Of a stretch of DNA of 64,000 bases, positions 31,537-43,800 are shown in pieces. The notes under the pieces were generated by a model, which had not been told where the DNA came from, made no database searches, and was given only the letters and a program-made list of their open reading frames with translations. Origin of the DNA: Marinobacterium rhizophilum DSM 18822 (lineage in GTDB: Bacteria; Pseudomonadota; Gammaproteobacteria; Pseudomonadales; Balneatricaceae); assembly GCF_000378045.1 (NCBI RefSeq), contig NZ_KB899091.1, positions 186,001 to 250,000 of the forward strand, given 5' to 3'. Each line of letters begins with the position of its first letter. Within the stretch, counting starts at the first letter, position 1. The position numbers were made by a program, and so were the translations under genes.

Positions 31537-31869
31537 TCAGTGGCTGGGCTGAGGATCTTCGGCCGGCGCCGTCGCCGCCGGCGTCGCAGCACTTTCACCA
31601 ATCTCGCCAAAACGGGCTTCATACTGCGCCAGCACGTTGTTCAGCAGCGTCGCCATGCGCTTGGCCGCAAACGGATTGAGGATGATGCGATCGGACAGCT
31701 CGATTGACAGTTCTTTCTGCTGTGCATTCCATGCCTGGTTAAGGCCGAACAGCAGCGTAATTTCTTCACGGGTGCTGGAAACATTGCACACGTTGGCATA
31801 CGTGCTCTTCATGCGAGAGTCATCCCACTTGATAGTAGGCACTTCAACTTTCTGCTTGGGCTTATCCAT
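31537..31869 (-). CDS. DUF3467 family small protein
   Basis: The product has 110 residues and matches DUF3467: YANVCNVSSTREEITLLFGLNQAW, then ELSIELSDRIILNPFAAKRMATLLNNVLAQYE. The tail is Ala/Pro-rich. No membrane segment or signal peptide is seen, so it is cytoplasmic. It has a good AGGAAT site and lies 23 bases after the giant gene, before the adaptor genes. A cytoplasmic chaperone or secretion-coupling role is possible but not shown. Confidence 0.82.
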   Translation of the reverse strand: MDKPKQKVEVPTIKWDDSRMKSTYANVCNVSSTREEITLLFGLNQAWNAQQKELSIELSDRIILNPFAAKRMATLLNNVLAQYEARFGEIGESAATPAATAPAEDPQPSH

Positions 31870-31892
31870 TGTTATTCCTTTCCTTAATTTAA

Positions 31893-34800
31893 TCAGTGTG
31901 TACGGATATTCCTGGCCGCCTGTTCCCAGTCAGTACTGGCAACCGTCTTAACATCATCGTTGCCCACAAAGCACTGCTTTGCTTCATCCCAGTGCATGAC
32001 ATGACGCTGTTTGTGACGCAAAGAATCAAAACTGCGCTGAGCGAGTTTCACAGTACCAGATCGCTCACCGGTTGCCAGCTTCCAGCCGGCCAAACCGGCA
32101 ATGGTTGCCGCCGCCAAAGCCGAATCAGCGTTCGATTCGTCGCCAGCGCCCAGTTCAGCGACGCTCTGGTGTTCATCCGCCTGCGCCAGCACGGTATCAT
32201 CGGACTCGGTTGCCTGCAGGGTTGCAGCACCAGCCGAGGCATGCACCTGGGCCGCTGCAATCCCGGCGTCGCTCTCAGTCGGGAGTTCCGGCCCCTGCTG
32301 AACAGCCGATTGATGCCCCTGGCTTCTATTCAGTGCCTCTTCTGCCTGGCCGTGATTCAGCGCGGCCGATGATGGCAGCTCATCCGGCAGGTTCAGCTCA
32401 GAGAGCAGATAGGCGGCCTTGTCTGCCCGGGCTTCATCGGCATCCTGTGCCTCGGCATCCTTTACCTTGACACTGCGTTTGGAGGCCGGCTGCGCTGCAC
32501 TGTCGGCCGCGGGCTGGTCATCGCTGACAAAGGAGTCCAAAGACGCATTAAATCCATGCAGCAGGCCCGACCCTGGCACTTCACGCACCCCGGCGGCCAG
32601 GGTTTCATCCATCAGCGATGCACCACGACCGCCGGTCGTATGCGCATAGCCCAGTACATGGCCTATTTCATGACTCAGTACCGTCAGCAGATCCATGTGG
32701 GCGAACGCATCCGTCTGGGCCCAGGCCTGCAAGCTTCCGTCCGCCATGGCCCGGAATTCCTCATCGGCGCCGGCGGTGGGGTCGACAAACCAGCCCCAGC
32801 CTGCGGCATTGCTATCGAGGTAGATGGTGGTGCCTTCCACCTGTGCAAGCACGGCACCGTCCAGGCTGACAACCTCGACCTGGAGTGCATCCAGCAGCTC
32901 AAGGCTGTCCGACCCGATCAGACCGGACAGGGCCCAGCGGTGTTTCGCCTCGGCAAAAATCTGCTCGGCAGCCTCGCGGGTAACGGCGGCCTGGTCGTTT
33001 GTATCCGCCGTAACCGGGGCTGCCTTGCTGGCCTCAAGATTGCTGGTCGCATTCGAGCCATTGGTTTTCACCTTATCGCCCGACGTTTTATCTTTAACAC
33101 CGGACTGCGGATCGGCCGGGCCGCCCGTCTGATCGCCCCAGTCCGCATCTTTCTGGGTCACGAGCCCCAGCTCGCCATCCGGTTCGCCGTTGCGTGCGGG
33201 GTCACTATTGGTGTCCGCGGCACGCGTCGGATCGGCGCCGTCACTGGCGGAAAGGGCATACAGGAACTCCGGTAGCGAGGGCTGCAACTGGCGGCTGACC
33301 GTGCCCAGACCAAAGGGATTGAAAGGCACCAGGTAGGTATTGAACTCACCGCTCCAGTCGATCAGGCGATCGGCCTCGGCATTACCGATCATGATGTCGC
33401 GCCCCGCCCCACCGAAGGCCAGATCGGCATAGTCGGCATCCGGTGTGTTATTGAGCCCGCCATTGGTACTGAGATCGTCATCAACGTTCAGCAGGTCATC
33501 GCCGTAGCCGCCGTACAGGTTGTCATTCCCGCTGCCGCCGACCAGCCAGTCATTGCCAAGGTCGCCGAAAATCACATCATCGCCATCCGCCTCACTCGCA
33601 TCGAAGTTGAGGAAGAACTCCTTGCCGCTACCGTCCTTGGACAGGGCGCCTGCGTCGGTCAGCAGTATCTTGCGCAGCGGATCGTTCTCATCGTAGAGCG
33701 CAAACTCGCCGGCCGGACGGCTGGCATCGTAACGAAGGGAAGAGACATCGTAGGGGTTGTAGTGCAGCACATTGCCGGGGTTAAACGGACGATCAAAATC
33801 GATGCGCACCACGCCACCATCCGGATTGCCATCAGCATTCGAAGTCTGGCCATAAGCTTCCCCTGCCATCGCCTCGGCGCCGGAAATGGCATCATCACCG
33901 GCACCGCCGTGCAATGCATCATTGCCCAGCCCGCCAAAGATGATGTCATCGGCATACTGCGCGGCAAACAGCGGATCCTGCACCTGGCTCGGATCCACAT
34001 TGAACGGCGTCAGGTTCACCGACTTCTTCAACCTGTCGGTAACATTGATGGTGGCCGTCTGGGAGTCGCCCGAGGTGGCGATGTCCTGCTGCCTGACCGC
34101 CGTGGTCAGCCCGTAGAGCGTCTCGGTAAACCCGTTGCGCGAGCTGTAGATGCGGCCATCATCGCCCAGCACGCCGTCATCGCCGGTGCCGCCGGAAATC
34201 CAGTCATTACCCCAGCCGCCGATAATGTCATCGTCCTGGCCATCGCCGAACAGCACATCGTTGCCGGTCATGCCATAGACAAAGTCATCACCCGACTCGC
34301 CGTGGATCTCGTCACCGGCGCCATGATCACCCGTCAGTGCGGCAGGAACATAGTCAGGACCGCCCGGCGTGTAATCCAGCAGCTGCGCGGCGCGCACTAC
34401 TATTTTGTTCAGCGTACCGCTGCCGGCATTGTAATTGTCGTAGTTGAAGTTCAGGTACTGGCCAGCATTGGGCGCGCCATTGGTACCGACGATGCGGTAG
34501 ATATTGCCGTTATCACCCAGGATCATGTCGGCATCGCGCGCATGGCCACTGTCACCGGTATCGCCTGCATCATTGCGACCAATATCGGTGCCGGCACCGC
34601 CGAAGATCAGGTCGGCGCCGTCGGCACGCTGCACTTCAAGATCAAGACCGAACAGGCTGGAGTTGCCGCCGATGATGTCATCCTGGCCCAGGTTGCCGAA
34701 GATCACGTCGTCTTCGCCGCCACCCTCGATATAGTCGTCGCCATCAGTACTCGCTTCAGAAGAAGCAACCACAACCAGGTCTTCTGCCGGATTACGGCTG

Positions 34801-37800
34801 GCACTGACTACTTCCGTGCCATCAATCGAACCGTCGCCCTGGATCGTGTCGTTACCGCGCTGACCGAAGATCGTGTCGTTACCGGCACCCCCTGCGATGT
34901 AGTCATTACCGAACAGGTCATCCAGGCCGTCGCCAACAGTGATGCTCCAGTTGCTCCAGGCAGGACTGTCCGCCTCAGGACCGCTGAATTGCGTTGAACC
35001 GACCTGCACCTCAGCATCATCACTATTGGCATCTTCGCTGTACAAGACCTCGCCTGTGAGTGCGCGGAACCGGGGGCTGCTGCTCTCACCGCCCGTGCGG
35101 CTCGTAAGCTCCGCCTGGTCGCCAAAAATCAGGTCGCGGCCGCTGTTGCCGTCGATGCTATCGTTGCCCACGCCACCGAGAAGGATATCGTCACCTTCGT
35201 TGCCCCGCATGATGTCGTTGCCGCCATCAGCGTTGGACGCATCCGTGCTGCTGATGGACGCCACCCGGAAATCGTATTTGCCGTTGTCGCCGATGCCGAT
35301 ATCGTTACCCGTGCCCAGCGTCAGGGTGTCCGCACCCTGGCCACCGAACACAATGTCGTTGCCGCCCTGCGTGCTGATATCGTCATTGCCGCCAAAGGCC
35401 GCGTCCGTGCTCACCATGCTGTCGATAACGCCGGCGCTCCACAGAATCTCGCCGTTATCACCGAGGATAAAGTCGGTGCTGTTGCCGGTGTCGATGTCAT
35501 CACCACCGACGCCGCCGATCACCACGTTGATATCAGTGCTGCTGGCGCCGCCCAGGGTCAGGGTATCGCCATCTCCTGCGGTACTGGTGCTCTTCGCCGT
35601 CTGCAGGATGTTGCTGGCATCGAAGTCGAACTCGCCTTCATCGCCGATCACGTAGCGAGTGCCGGCGCTCAGCAAGGGCGTGGTGACCGTATCGGCACCG
35701 ATGCCGGCGATGACGACCTTGTCACCCGCGCCCAGGGTAATGGTGTCGTTGCCGCCACCGGTCTGGGTCAGGTCGCTTTGCATGTTGCTGAGTTGCTCGG
35801 CGCCGACCGCGCCGGTGAAGGTCATGCTGCCGTTGTCGCCCAGCACCTGGTCGGTACTGGTGGCCGTATTGACGGTGATAATGTCACCGTCGCTGCCGCC
35901 GATGATCTGGTTCGATGCCCCCAACAGGGTGATGGTGTCAACCCCGCCATGGGCATCAGACGTGCTTTGCATGCTGCGCAGCGCGCCGGCCTGAGTCGCG
36001 TCGTAGTCGATAGACCCGTTGTCACCGATCACGCGATGAGTTCCGTCACCCGCATCCAGGGTATCGTTGCCAACACCGGCAATCACGGTCTTGGCGCCAT
36101 CGCCCAGGTCGATATCGTCATTGCCGCCAAAGGCTTCGTCAGTGCTCGCCATGCTGTCGATAACGCCGGCGCTCCACAGAATCTCGCCGTTGTCACCGAG
36201 GATAAAGTCGGTGCCATTGCCGGTGTCGATATCATCACCGCCGCTGCCGCCGATGACCGTGTTATTGGTGCCGCTCAGAATTATATGGTCGGTGTCACCT
36301 TCGAATGCGAAACGACTGGAGGCGGCCAGAGTCATGCCCGCCAGGTAGGTAATCAGCGCATGGTCACCCACGACCAGACTGTTGCCATCGTCATCGGTAA
36401 TGGTATCCACACCAGCACCCCCCATCAGGGTGTCATTGCCGCTGCCGCCGGTCAGGGTATCGCCGTTTCCTGAGCTGGCGCCGGTCAGGGTCGACAGCAG
36501 TGCGCTGATGGTTCCATCGCGCAAATACTGATACTGGTATTCCTTGCCATACACATCCTTGGCATCGACGGTCGCGTAATCCACCGTGACCGACCCCATA
36601 CCCGCTACCTGCAGGGTAATGCTGCCCAGATCCCCCAGGACCAGGTCATTGCCTGCGTCACCGCTGATGGTATCCGCGCCCAAACCACCCAGTATCAGGT
36701 CGTTACCCTCGTTACCCGACAGGGTATCGTCATGCCCGGATCCGAAGATGACATCATCACCCTCGTTGCCTTCGATGGTGACCTGAAAGCCGGCCTTGGA
36801 GGCATCGATAACATCATCGCCCAGCTCACCCTTGATGGTCAGGGTGGTGCTGATATCGGCACGGCTGGTCGTACTGGTGACGGTGATATCGTCATCGCCT
36901 TCACCGCCGCGCACCAGGGTCGCGGCCTCGGCAATCACACCATCAACATGGATATCATCGCCATCCTTGCCCGCCTGCAGGAAGACGCCCTGCCCGTAGG
37001 CACCACGGTAATGGATACTGCCAGCAGCAATCCCTGTGACCGAGGTATAACCGCTACGCTCGCTGTTGGTCATGATGATGCTGTCGGCCGTGGCATCATT
37101 GATATCGTTGATGTACAGCCTGTTGCTGCCGGTGCCGGCATCTATTATGAGGTGCGAGACAATCCCTTCGGTGGTGTCGTTTTCATCCGATACCGTGATC
37201 TCGTCATCGCCTGCACCGGTGTTGACGAAGACTTCTGCGCTGGCCTGACCCAGGGTATCCAGTACCTGCACATCATCGGCACCGTCGCCCAAATTCAGGG
37301 TCAGGCGCTCGACATCGTCGTAACCCACATGTATCAAGACACCGTCGCCAGTCATGCCAGCCACCGACGTCACGGCGGTGTAATCGCGCTGCTGGGTCTG
37401 GAAGATAACCGAGCTGCTGGTACTGGTGCGGCTGCCATCGCTGCTCTGGCTGACAAACCCGGTCAGGTTAAGTGGGTCCTGCTCGGCATTCTCGTCAATA
37501 ATGCGGTAAGTGTCGTTGAAACTGATGATTTCGGAGATCAGGCTGCTGTCATCGGCAAAGCCCTCGATATCCTGCTCTGGCCCGCGTGCCTTGATAATTT
37601 CAACGGCCAGGCCACTGATTTCCTTCAATACCAGGTACTGGGCGTTGAGTGCTGCCTTCTGCGCCTCGTAAGTGCTGCCAAGCTCCGCGATCAGGGCTTC
37701 AAAGCTCTGCTCCTGGTCACTGTACGCCTCACGTAGCGCCAGCAGCGCGCCTGTCTGGCTCTCGCTGCCATCATAGTAGGCCTCGGCCAGCGCCACCTGG

Positions 37801-40800
37801 GCCTCAAGGTTCTCAACCAGGGCCTTCTGCTGTACATAGCGGTAATCAACGGTGTAATCCAGATGCACCGTGCGGGTGAACCACCAGTAGTTGAGGTCGA
37901 AGGTGTACTGCTCAGAGAGGCTCTTCTCAAGGCTGGTGAACTGGGTACGGGCGGTCTCCAGCGCCGCGACCAGCAGCTGATACTGCTGATCATTCAGCGC
38001 CGCCAGGGTCACGACATCATTGGCATCGCGCGTCAGCGATGCAGCCATGGCCTCGTAGCGCGCCTCGGACTGCAGATAGGCAATGTACTGCGGATTGTTG
38101 GCCACAAACTGCTGTACCGCCGCCTGGTTCGCCAGGTAGTCGGTACGGAAAGTCTCGAAATCAAAGCCCGACTCCAGCGCATCGACAAAGGCGCTAAAGC
38201 GCTCGGCGGCACGATCCAGAATCTTTATTTCGCGCAGTACATCGGTCACGCCATCGGGCAGGTCCACCATGTCCGGCTGGGCGGCACTGTAGATCAGGAA
38301 GCTGTCGATCAGCTCAGAGGCCGTAGCGTAGGCCTGGCGCGCCTGGGTATAGTTGGCGCTCTTGAACAGGGTTTCGAAATCATCGTAACCCGCTGCCGCT
38401 GCGGCCGCATTCAGGATGGCGGCGAAGTCGGCGCCATCAAGATCGGTGTGCAACTGGTTGATGCCGGCCAGAACGTCGATCAGGCCATTGCTGGTATTGG
38501 CCGCCAGGGCGTTGTAGACCGGCGCCAGTACCATCTGTTCGTCGGCGGCAAAGCCGTTGTCGTCTTCATAAGGATTGAACTCTTCCAGCAGCGTATCGAG
38601 ATCGGCACTGATGCTGGCCAGTGTCGTCCGGCTGTAGTCATCGCTGGACAGCGCCGTGCTGACCTGGGCGATCAGGGCATCGAGCTTGTCATCATAGATA
38701 TCGGCGAAGCTGTTACTACGCGCCAGATCGAGCTGCTGCAATTGCGCAATCACGCTGACGCTCTGCTTGGCCAGTACCGAAGCCGACAGATCCAGGTTGA
38801 CCGCATCCACCGAGGCGATCAGCTCGTCGTACAGCGTCTTGCCGCCGGCCAGCGGGTCGTAAATGTTGAAGCCGCGGATATCCGTATTGTTCTGGTAGTC
38901 ACTGTAGAAACCGTTCAGGTCACTGTTGGTGATGTAAACACCGTTGTAGCTGCGCGCCTTCAGCAGCTCTGCGTAGATGTCCTGGCTGCCGAGATAATCA
39001 TTCACCAGGGTATCGTACAGCTGGGCCAGGGCACGGACGTTATTGTCGTTGGCCTGGTGCACACTGGTGGACACAAGTTCCAGCTTGAAGGTCACATCCA
39101 GCCAGCCATCATCCTCGGTGGCGGTGAAGACGGTCTGGCGATTCTGATTCAGGGCACCGTTGATCAGGTCGTAGATATCACTCTGGCCATCGGCATTTTC
39201 CAGCAACTGCTGCAGGGCGCTGCGGTTGCCGCTGGCATCCAGAGTGATGTTTTGGGCGTTGCCATCGTCGTCCTCGATGCTGACCTTGCTGCCAAAGTTG
39301 CGCAGCCAGTCTTCGGCGGTGTTAAAGCCGCTTTGCAGGCCCATGACTGACGAATAGGCCTGGATATCGTCGAAGGTGATGCCGAGAATTTCGTAGGAAT
39401 AGGTGACGCTGAACTGAGCCTTGAGTCCGAGTGCCGACATCCGATCGAGCAACGCATCGTCGATAGCGTTCGATTCGTAGTAGCGCGCACGGGTATAGAG
39501 CTTGACCTGGTTCTCCAGCAGTTGCTGGTCGTTCAGGCGCAGCGTATCGGCGGCATCCTCCACCGAGGTTTCCAGTTCATCCTTGCTCTTGTTCAGAACG
39601 TCCAGCAGCTGGGCCAGGGTCTCTTCGGACATTTCGTCCAGGGCCGTGTCAATATCCCCTTCGCTAACCGCAAAGGCATCATTGGCATAGGCTTCAGACG
39701 CCGTCTTGAGCTCTGCTTCCAGCAGCGCATTTTCGGCATCGGTAATGCCTTGCAGGCTGATGGCGCTGGTGATGCGGCTCAGCTGTTCAAAACCGGTGCT
39801 GTGCTCCAGCAGGTTCTTATCGACGGTCACGTCGGCATCGCTGCTGTCATCGGCCCGATCGACTTCAATGGTATCGGTACCGGCATCACCAAACAGATAG
39901 AGCGATTCACCGATCTGATCCAGAGTACCGTTCTTGCCAACGGTAATTTCATCGTCGCCGTCATTGCCGTGCACCGTGGTGACCGCCACGGTCTGCTCGA
40001 CGAAAATACGGTCGGTATGGATACCGCCCTGCACCTGCAGCCGGCCGGTAAACAGGCTGTTGTCGATATGCAGCTCAGACCCTTCCTCGCCGCCGGTTGT
40101 ATCGGTCAGGTTGAGGGTGACCTCGTCCATGCCGGTAAAGTGCAGCGCCGTGTCGGCATCCACACCGTGCAGGATATCCATGGCGTCAGTACGAATGCTT
40201 TCGATACTGCTGATAGCGCCGGCAGCAAACTGCACCCGCAGCGGTGCGGTGGTTTTCAGCGTCAGGGCCGTCAGGTCCTGGTAGACGATGCGCGTTCCCT
40301 CCAGGTCATAGACCACGGTTTCCTTGTGCTGCGCCTCAAAGGCCACCGCGACACCGTCCTTGGTGATGCCATTGAGCTGGTACAGGGTTTCACCCACGCG
40401 GGTCGGGTCCGGGTGCGCGACGATGGTGGTGTCCAGTACCAGGCCGAAGTCGGCGGCAAACTGCTCCAGCTGGGTACGGGCATAACTGATGCTGCCATCG
40501 GCGTTGAGGGTGTTCTGAATGTTGAAATAGCTCAGGCCACCCGGAATCAGCAGTTCACTCTGGCTGCCCGAGGCGATGTTGTTCAGCAGCCCGGTATCGT
40601 AGTAGCGGTCCTGGAAACGGATGTAATCCCCCGCCGCACTGGCCAGCAGATCCTGCGCAATGGCACCGGTAGTGGCATCGCCAAGCACAGTGTCGACGAA
40701 ATCGGTGTCCGTGCTGGCCAGCGTGAACGCGCTGTAGTCGAACACCACTTCCTTGCGCTCCAGCTCGGTATTGGCGAAGCGGATACGGTTGTTACCGCCC

Positions 40801-43800
40801 TGGTTGTTGACCACCACCCGGTCGTTAACGCCTTCGCCGCCGTCGATCAGCACCGGCGACAAAAAGGCATCGATGTCGGTGGACTCAGGCAGGGTGACCT
40901 GCAGGGTTACCGCCGGGTTCTCAACCTGGAAGCCGACGATGCGGCCGGTTTCATCGATCTGGTAGAACGGCATGCCGCTGACGGTATCAACGGACAGGAA
41001 GTTACCCAGCGCGTCCTGCTCCACCTCGTAGCCCTCCACCGCGGCATAGAACTGGTCGCGGTTTTTCGGATAACTGAGGTTGATGATCTGTTCCGGGCCA
41101 CCAATCTGTACCAGGTCGCTGCCGGACCCGGTCTTGATCACCATGTCGCCGATCAGGCCCATGTCCACGCCGTACAGGTAGACGGTATCGTCACCGCCGC
41201 CGGTCAGCAGCTGCAGCCGTTCGATATTCAGCAGTTTCTGCAGTTTGACGCCGGCACCGTAAATGCGCTGTACGTTCTCGCCGGTCACCGGATCCTGCTC
41301 GACGAAGACATAGAAGGTATCGCTGAGCACCGTGCCGACCAGGGCGACACTGTCAAAACCCGCCCCGCCGTTAATGGAGATGTTGGCGTTTTCGACATAG
41401 ACCAGGGTATCGACATCCACTTCGCGCGTGTCCGCCGCCGGGTCCTGGGATACACCGCTGATCGAGGATACGCCGGAATCCAGGTCCAGCAGCTCGCCGT
41501 CGTCGTCCAGCGTTAGCAGGGCCTTGATAAAGAAGGTGTCGTCACCGTTGTCGCCAAAGAGGCCGATATCGGCAACGTTGTGGTTCACCTCGAAGTAATC
41601 GTCATCTTCGCCGCCGAAGAAGTTGGAGTCATTGACGTTGGCGCCATCGGTGATCTCCAGCACGATGGTGACTTCCTGCCCTTCCACCAGCACGGTGTCG
41701 GTTTTCAGCACCGAGCCGATGTAGAACTGGTCGTCACCGGCATCGCCGTAGACATCGATCTGGGATTCGGTGCTGTCGGAAATGAACTTGTCGTCATCAG
41801 CGCCGCCGTACACCGTCACCTGTTCAACCGAGTGGTAGTTGACCACCTGATAGTCGGCGCCTTCGGACAACCTGGCCTCGCGCACATTCATCAGCGCGTC
41901 TTCGTCGTCCAGGTCCACCTTGGAAAAGTTGTCGCTGGCATCAAAATGGGCGATCACCAGGCCATCGCCGTAGTCGCCGTAGGCACTCCAGCGGTCATCG
42001 GTGAAGCGCTTGTCGACATCCTCGTCACGCTTGTAGACGGTATCCAGCTGAATGGTGTCCTGGCCGGCGCTGCCCCGGTAGATCAGCGAATCCATACCGG
42101 ACGTGCCACCGGAATCGGCGATATCGAGAAACTGGCGCCCGCTGGCCAGCTGGGCCAGCTCCAGCGTGTAACTGTCGCCGCCCTTGCCGCCATCCAGCAG
42201 GCCGCCACCGGACCAGCTGGTCAGCTCGAAGTGGTTGGCGCTGTCGAAACCGCTGAGTTCGGCATTTTCAAACAGGTTCGTGAAGGTTTCGGTCTCGTTG
42301 CCAAACTGCCCCGAGAGACGCGGCGTATCGGAGTCATCAATCACCAGCCGGGTATCGCTGAGAATGAAGTCGGCATCGCGGCTTTCCACCAGCACGTCGA
42401 CATCACCGTCGATATTGGCATCGGAGTCACTGTCGATCTGCTCGTAGAACCGGTCGATACCCGCGCCGCCGGTCAGGCGGTCGGAGCCCGAGCCGCCGAT
42501 GATGACATCGGAAACACTGGCCAGGTTCGTGCCGATGATGCGGTCATCGTCGGCGCCGCCATCGATGACGATCTGGGACACCAGCGCCTGGGTCACACCC
42601 AGCGCATCGACGGTGTCGTTACCGCCCAGCGTATTCAGGCGGGTATCGTCGTTGAGCTCGAGATCGTAGACATCGACAATGACATGACTGGTGGGGTTGC
42701 CGGCGATATCCGTGCCGCCGTCGAGGTGTTCGTAGCGCATGGCGCTCTGGGCGCTGCCATCGACGCCAACGGACTCCACCGTGCTGACCAGGTAGTCATC
42801 GGCGCCGCCGGTGCCCTCTACCCGGACGCTGTCGATGGCGTTGTCGTCCGCGATCTGCAGTATCTTGAAGTCCAGCGTCTGGGCGGTATCCACCAGGTCG
42901 CCGTCGCTGTTGCGCTCCTTGACGAAACGGCTTTCCACCGCCAGCGAACGCTGGGTGCCGGTGCTGAGCTTGACGCTGGCCACGCTGGTCGTCACCAGGC
43001 TGCCGATCAGGATATCGTCGGCGCCCATGCCGGTATCCATGCTGAGGATCTCAATGCCGCTGCCGCTGAGCGTTATCGCCGCTGCGCCGCCATGCTGCCA
43101 GCTGATATGGGCATCGCCGCTGCTGGCCGAGACCGCCACCGTATCCGATGCGCCATCGTCGACGATGTAATTGCTGGTATCGGCCTTATAGAACTCTTCA
43201 GGGTTGACGTTATAGCCGACCATGAAGATTTCGTCACTGCCCTCACCGCCGTCAAAATTGTCGGCGCCATCGCCGATTTCCCAGCTCAGCGTATCGTCGC
43301 CGCTGCCGCCAAGCACGATGTCGGCCCCGGCACCGGCAATGATCTGGTCGGCATCGGCGCCGGCATCAATGGTATCGATGCCGGCGCCGCTGTTGATAAC
43401 ATCGTCACCCGAACCTGCCAGAATGCGGTCGTTGCCAGCGCCGGTGAGTATCTGGTCGCTGCCGGCACCGGCATCGATATAGTTGGCAAATCCATTGGCC
43501 AGGCCGCTGGTGCCAAGCGCGGTCCCCGTGGCCCAGATGAAGTCGTCACCCGTACCGCTGCCGTCCTCGTTGTCGCCAAAGATCACATCGGCGCCATCCA
43601 TGGCATTGATATTGTCGTTGTCGTCACCGCCGACGATCAGGTCAGCCATGGCTGTACCGATCAGCGTATCGTTGCCCGCCTCGCCATAAATTCTGCGGCT
43701 CTTGTCACTGTTGCTGCTGCCGGTGAGGGTGATCAGGTCGTCGCCACCGCCACCATGAATCAGCAGATCCGCATTAATCAATGTATCGATTTCGTATATG

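Noticed and set aside
33400-37300. Regularly spaced repeats that might suggest a CRISPR array
   Set aside because: They are coding RTX nonapeptide repeats with variable spacing and remain in one open frame; no spacers or cas genes.
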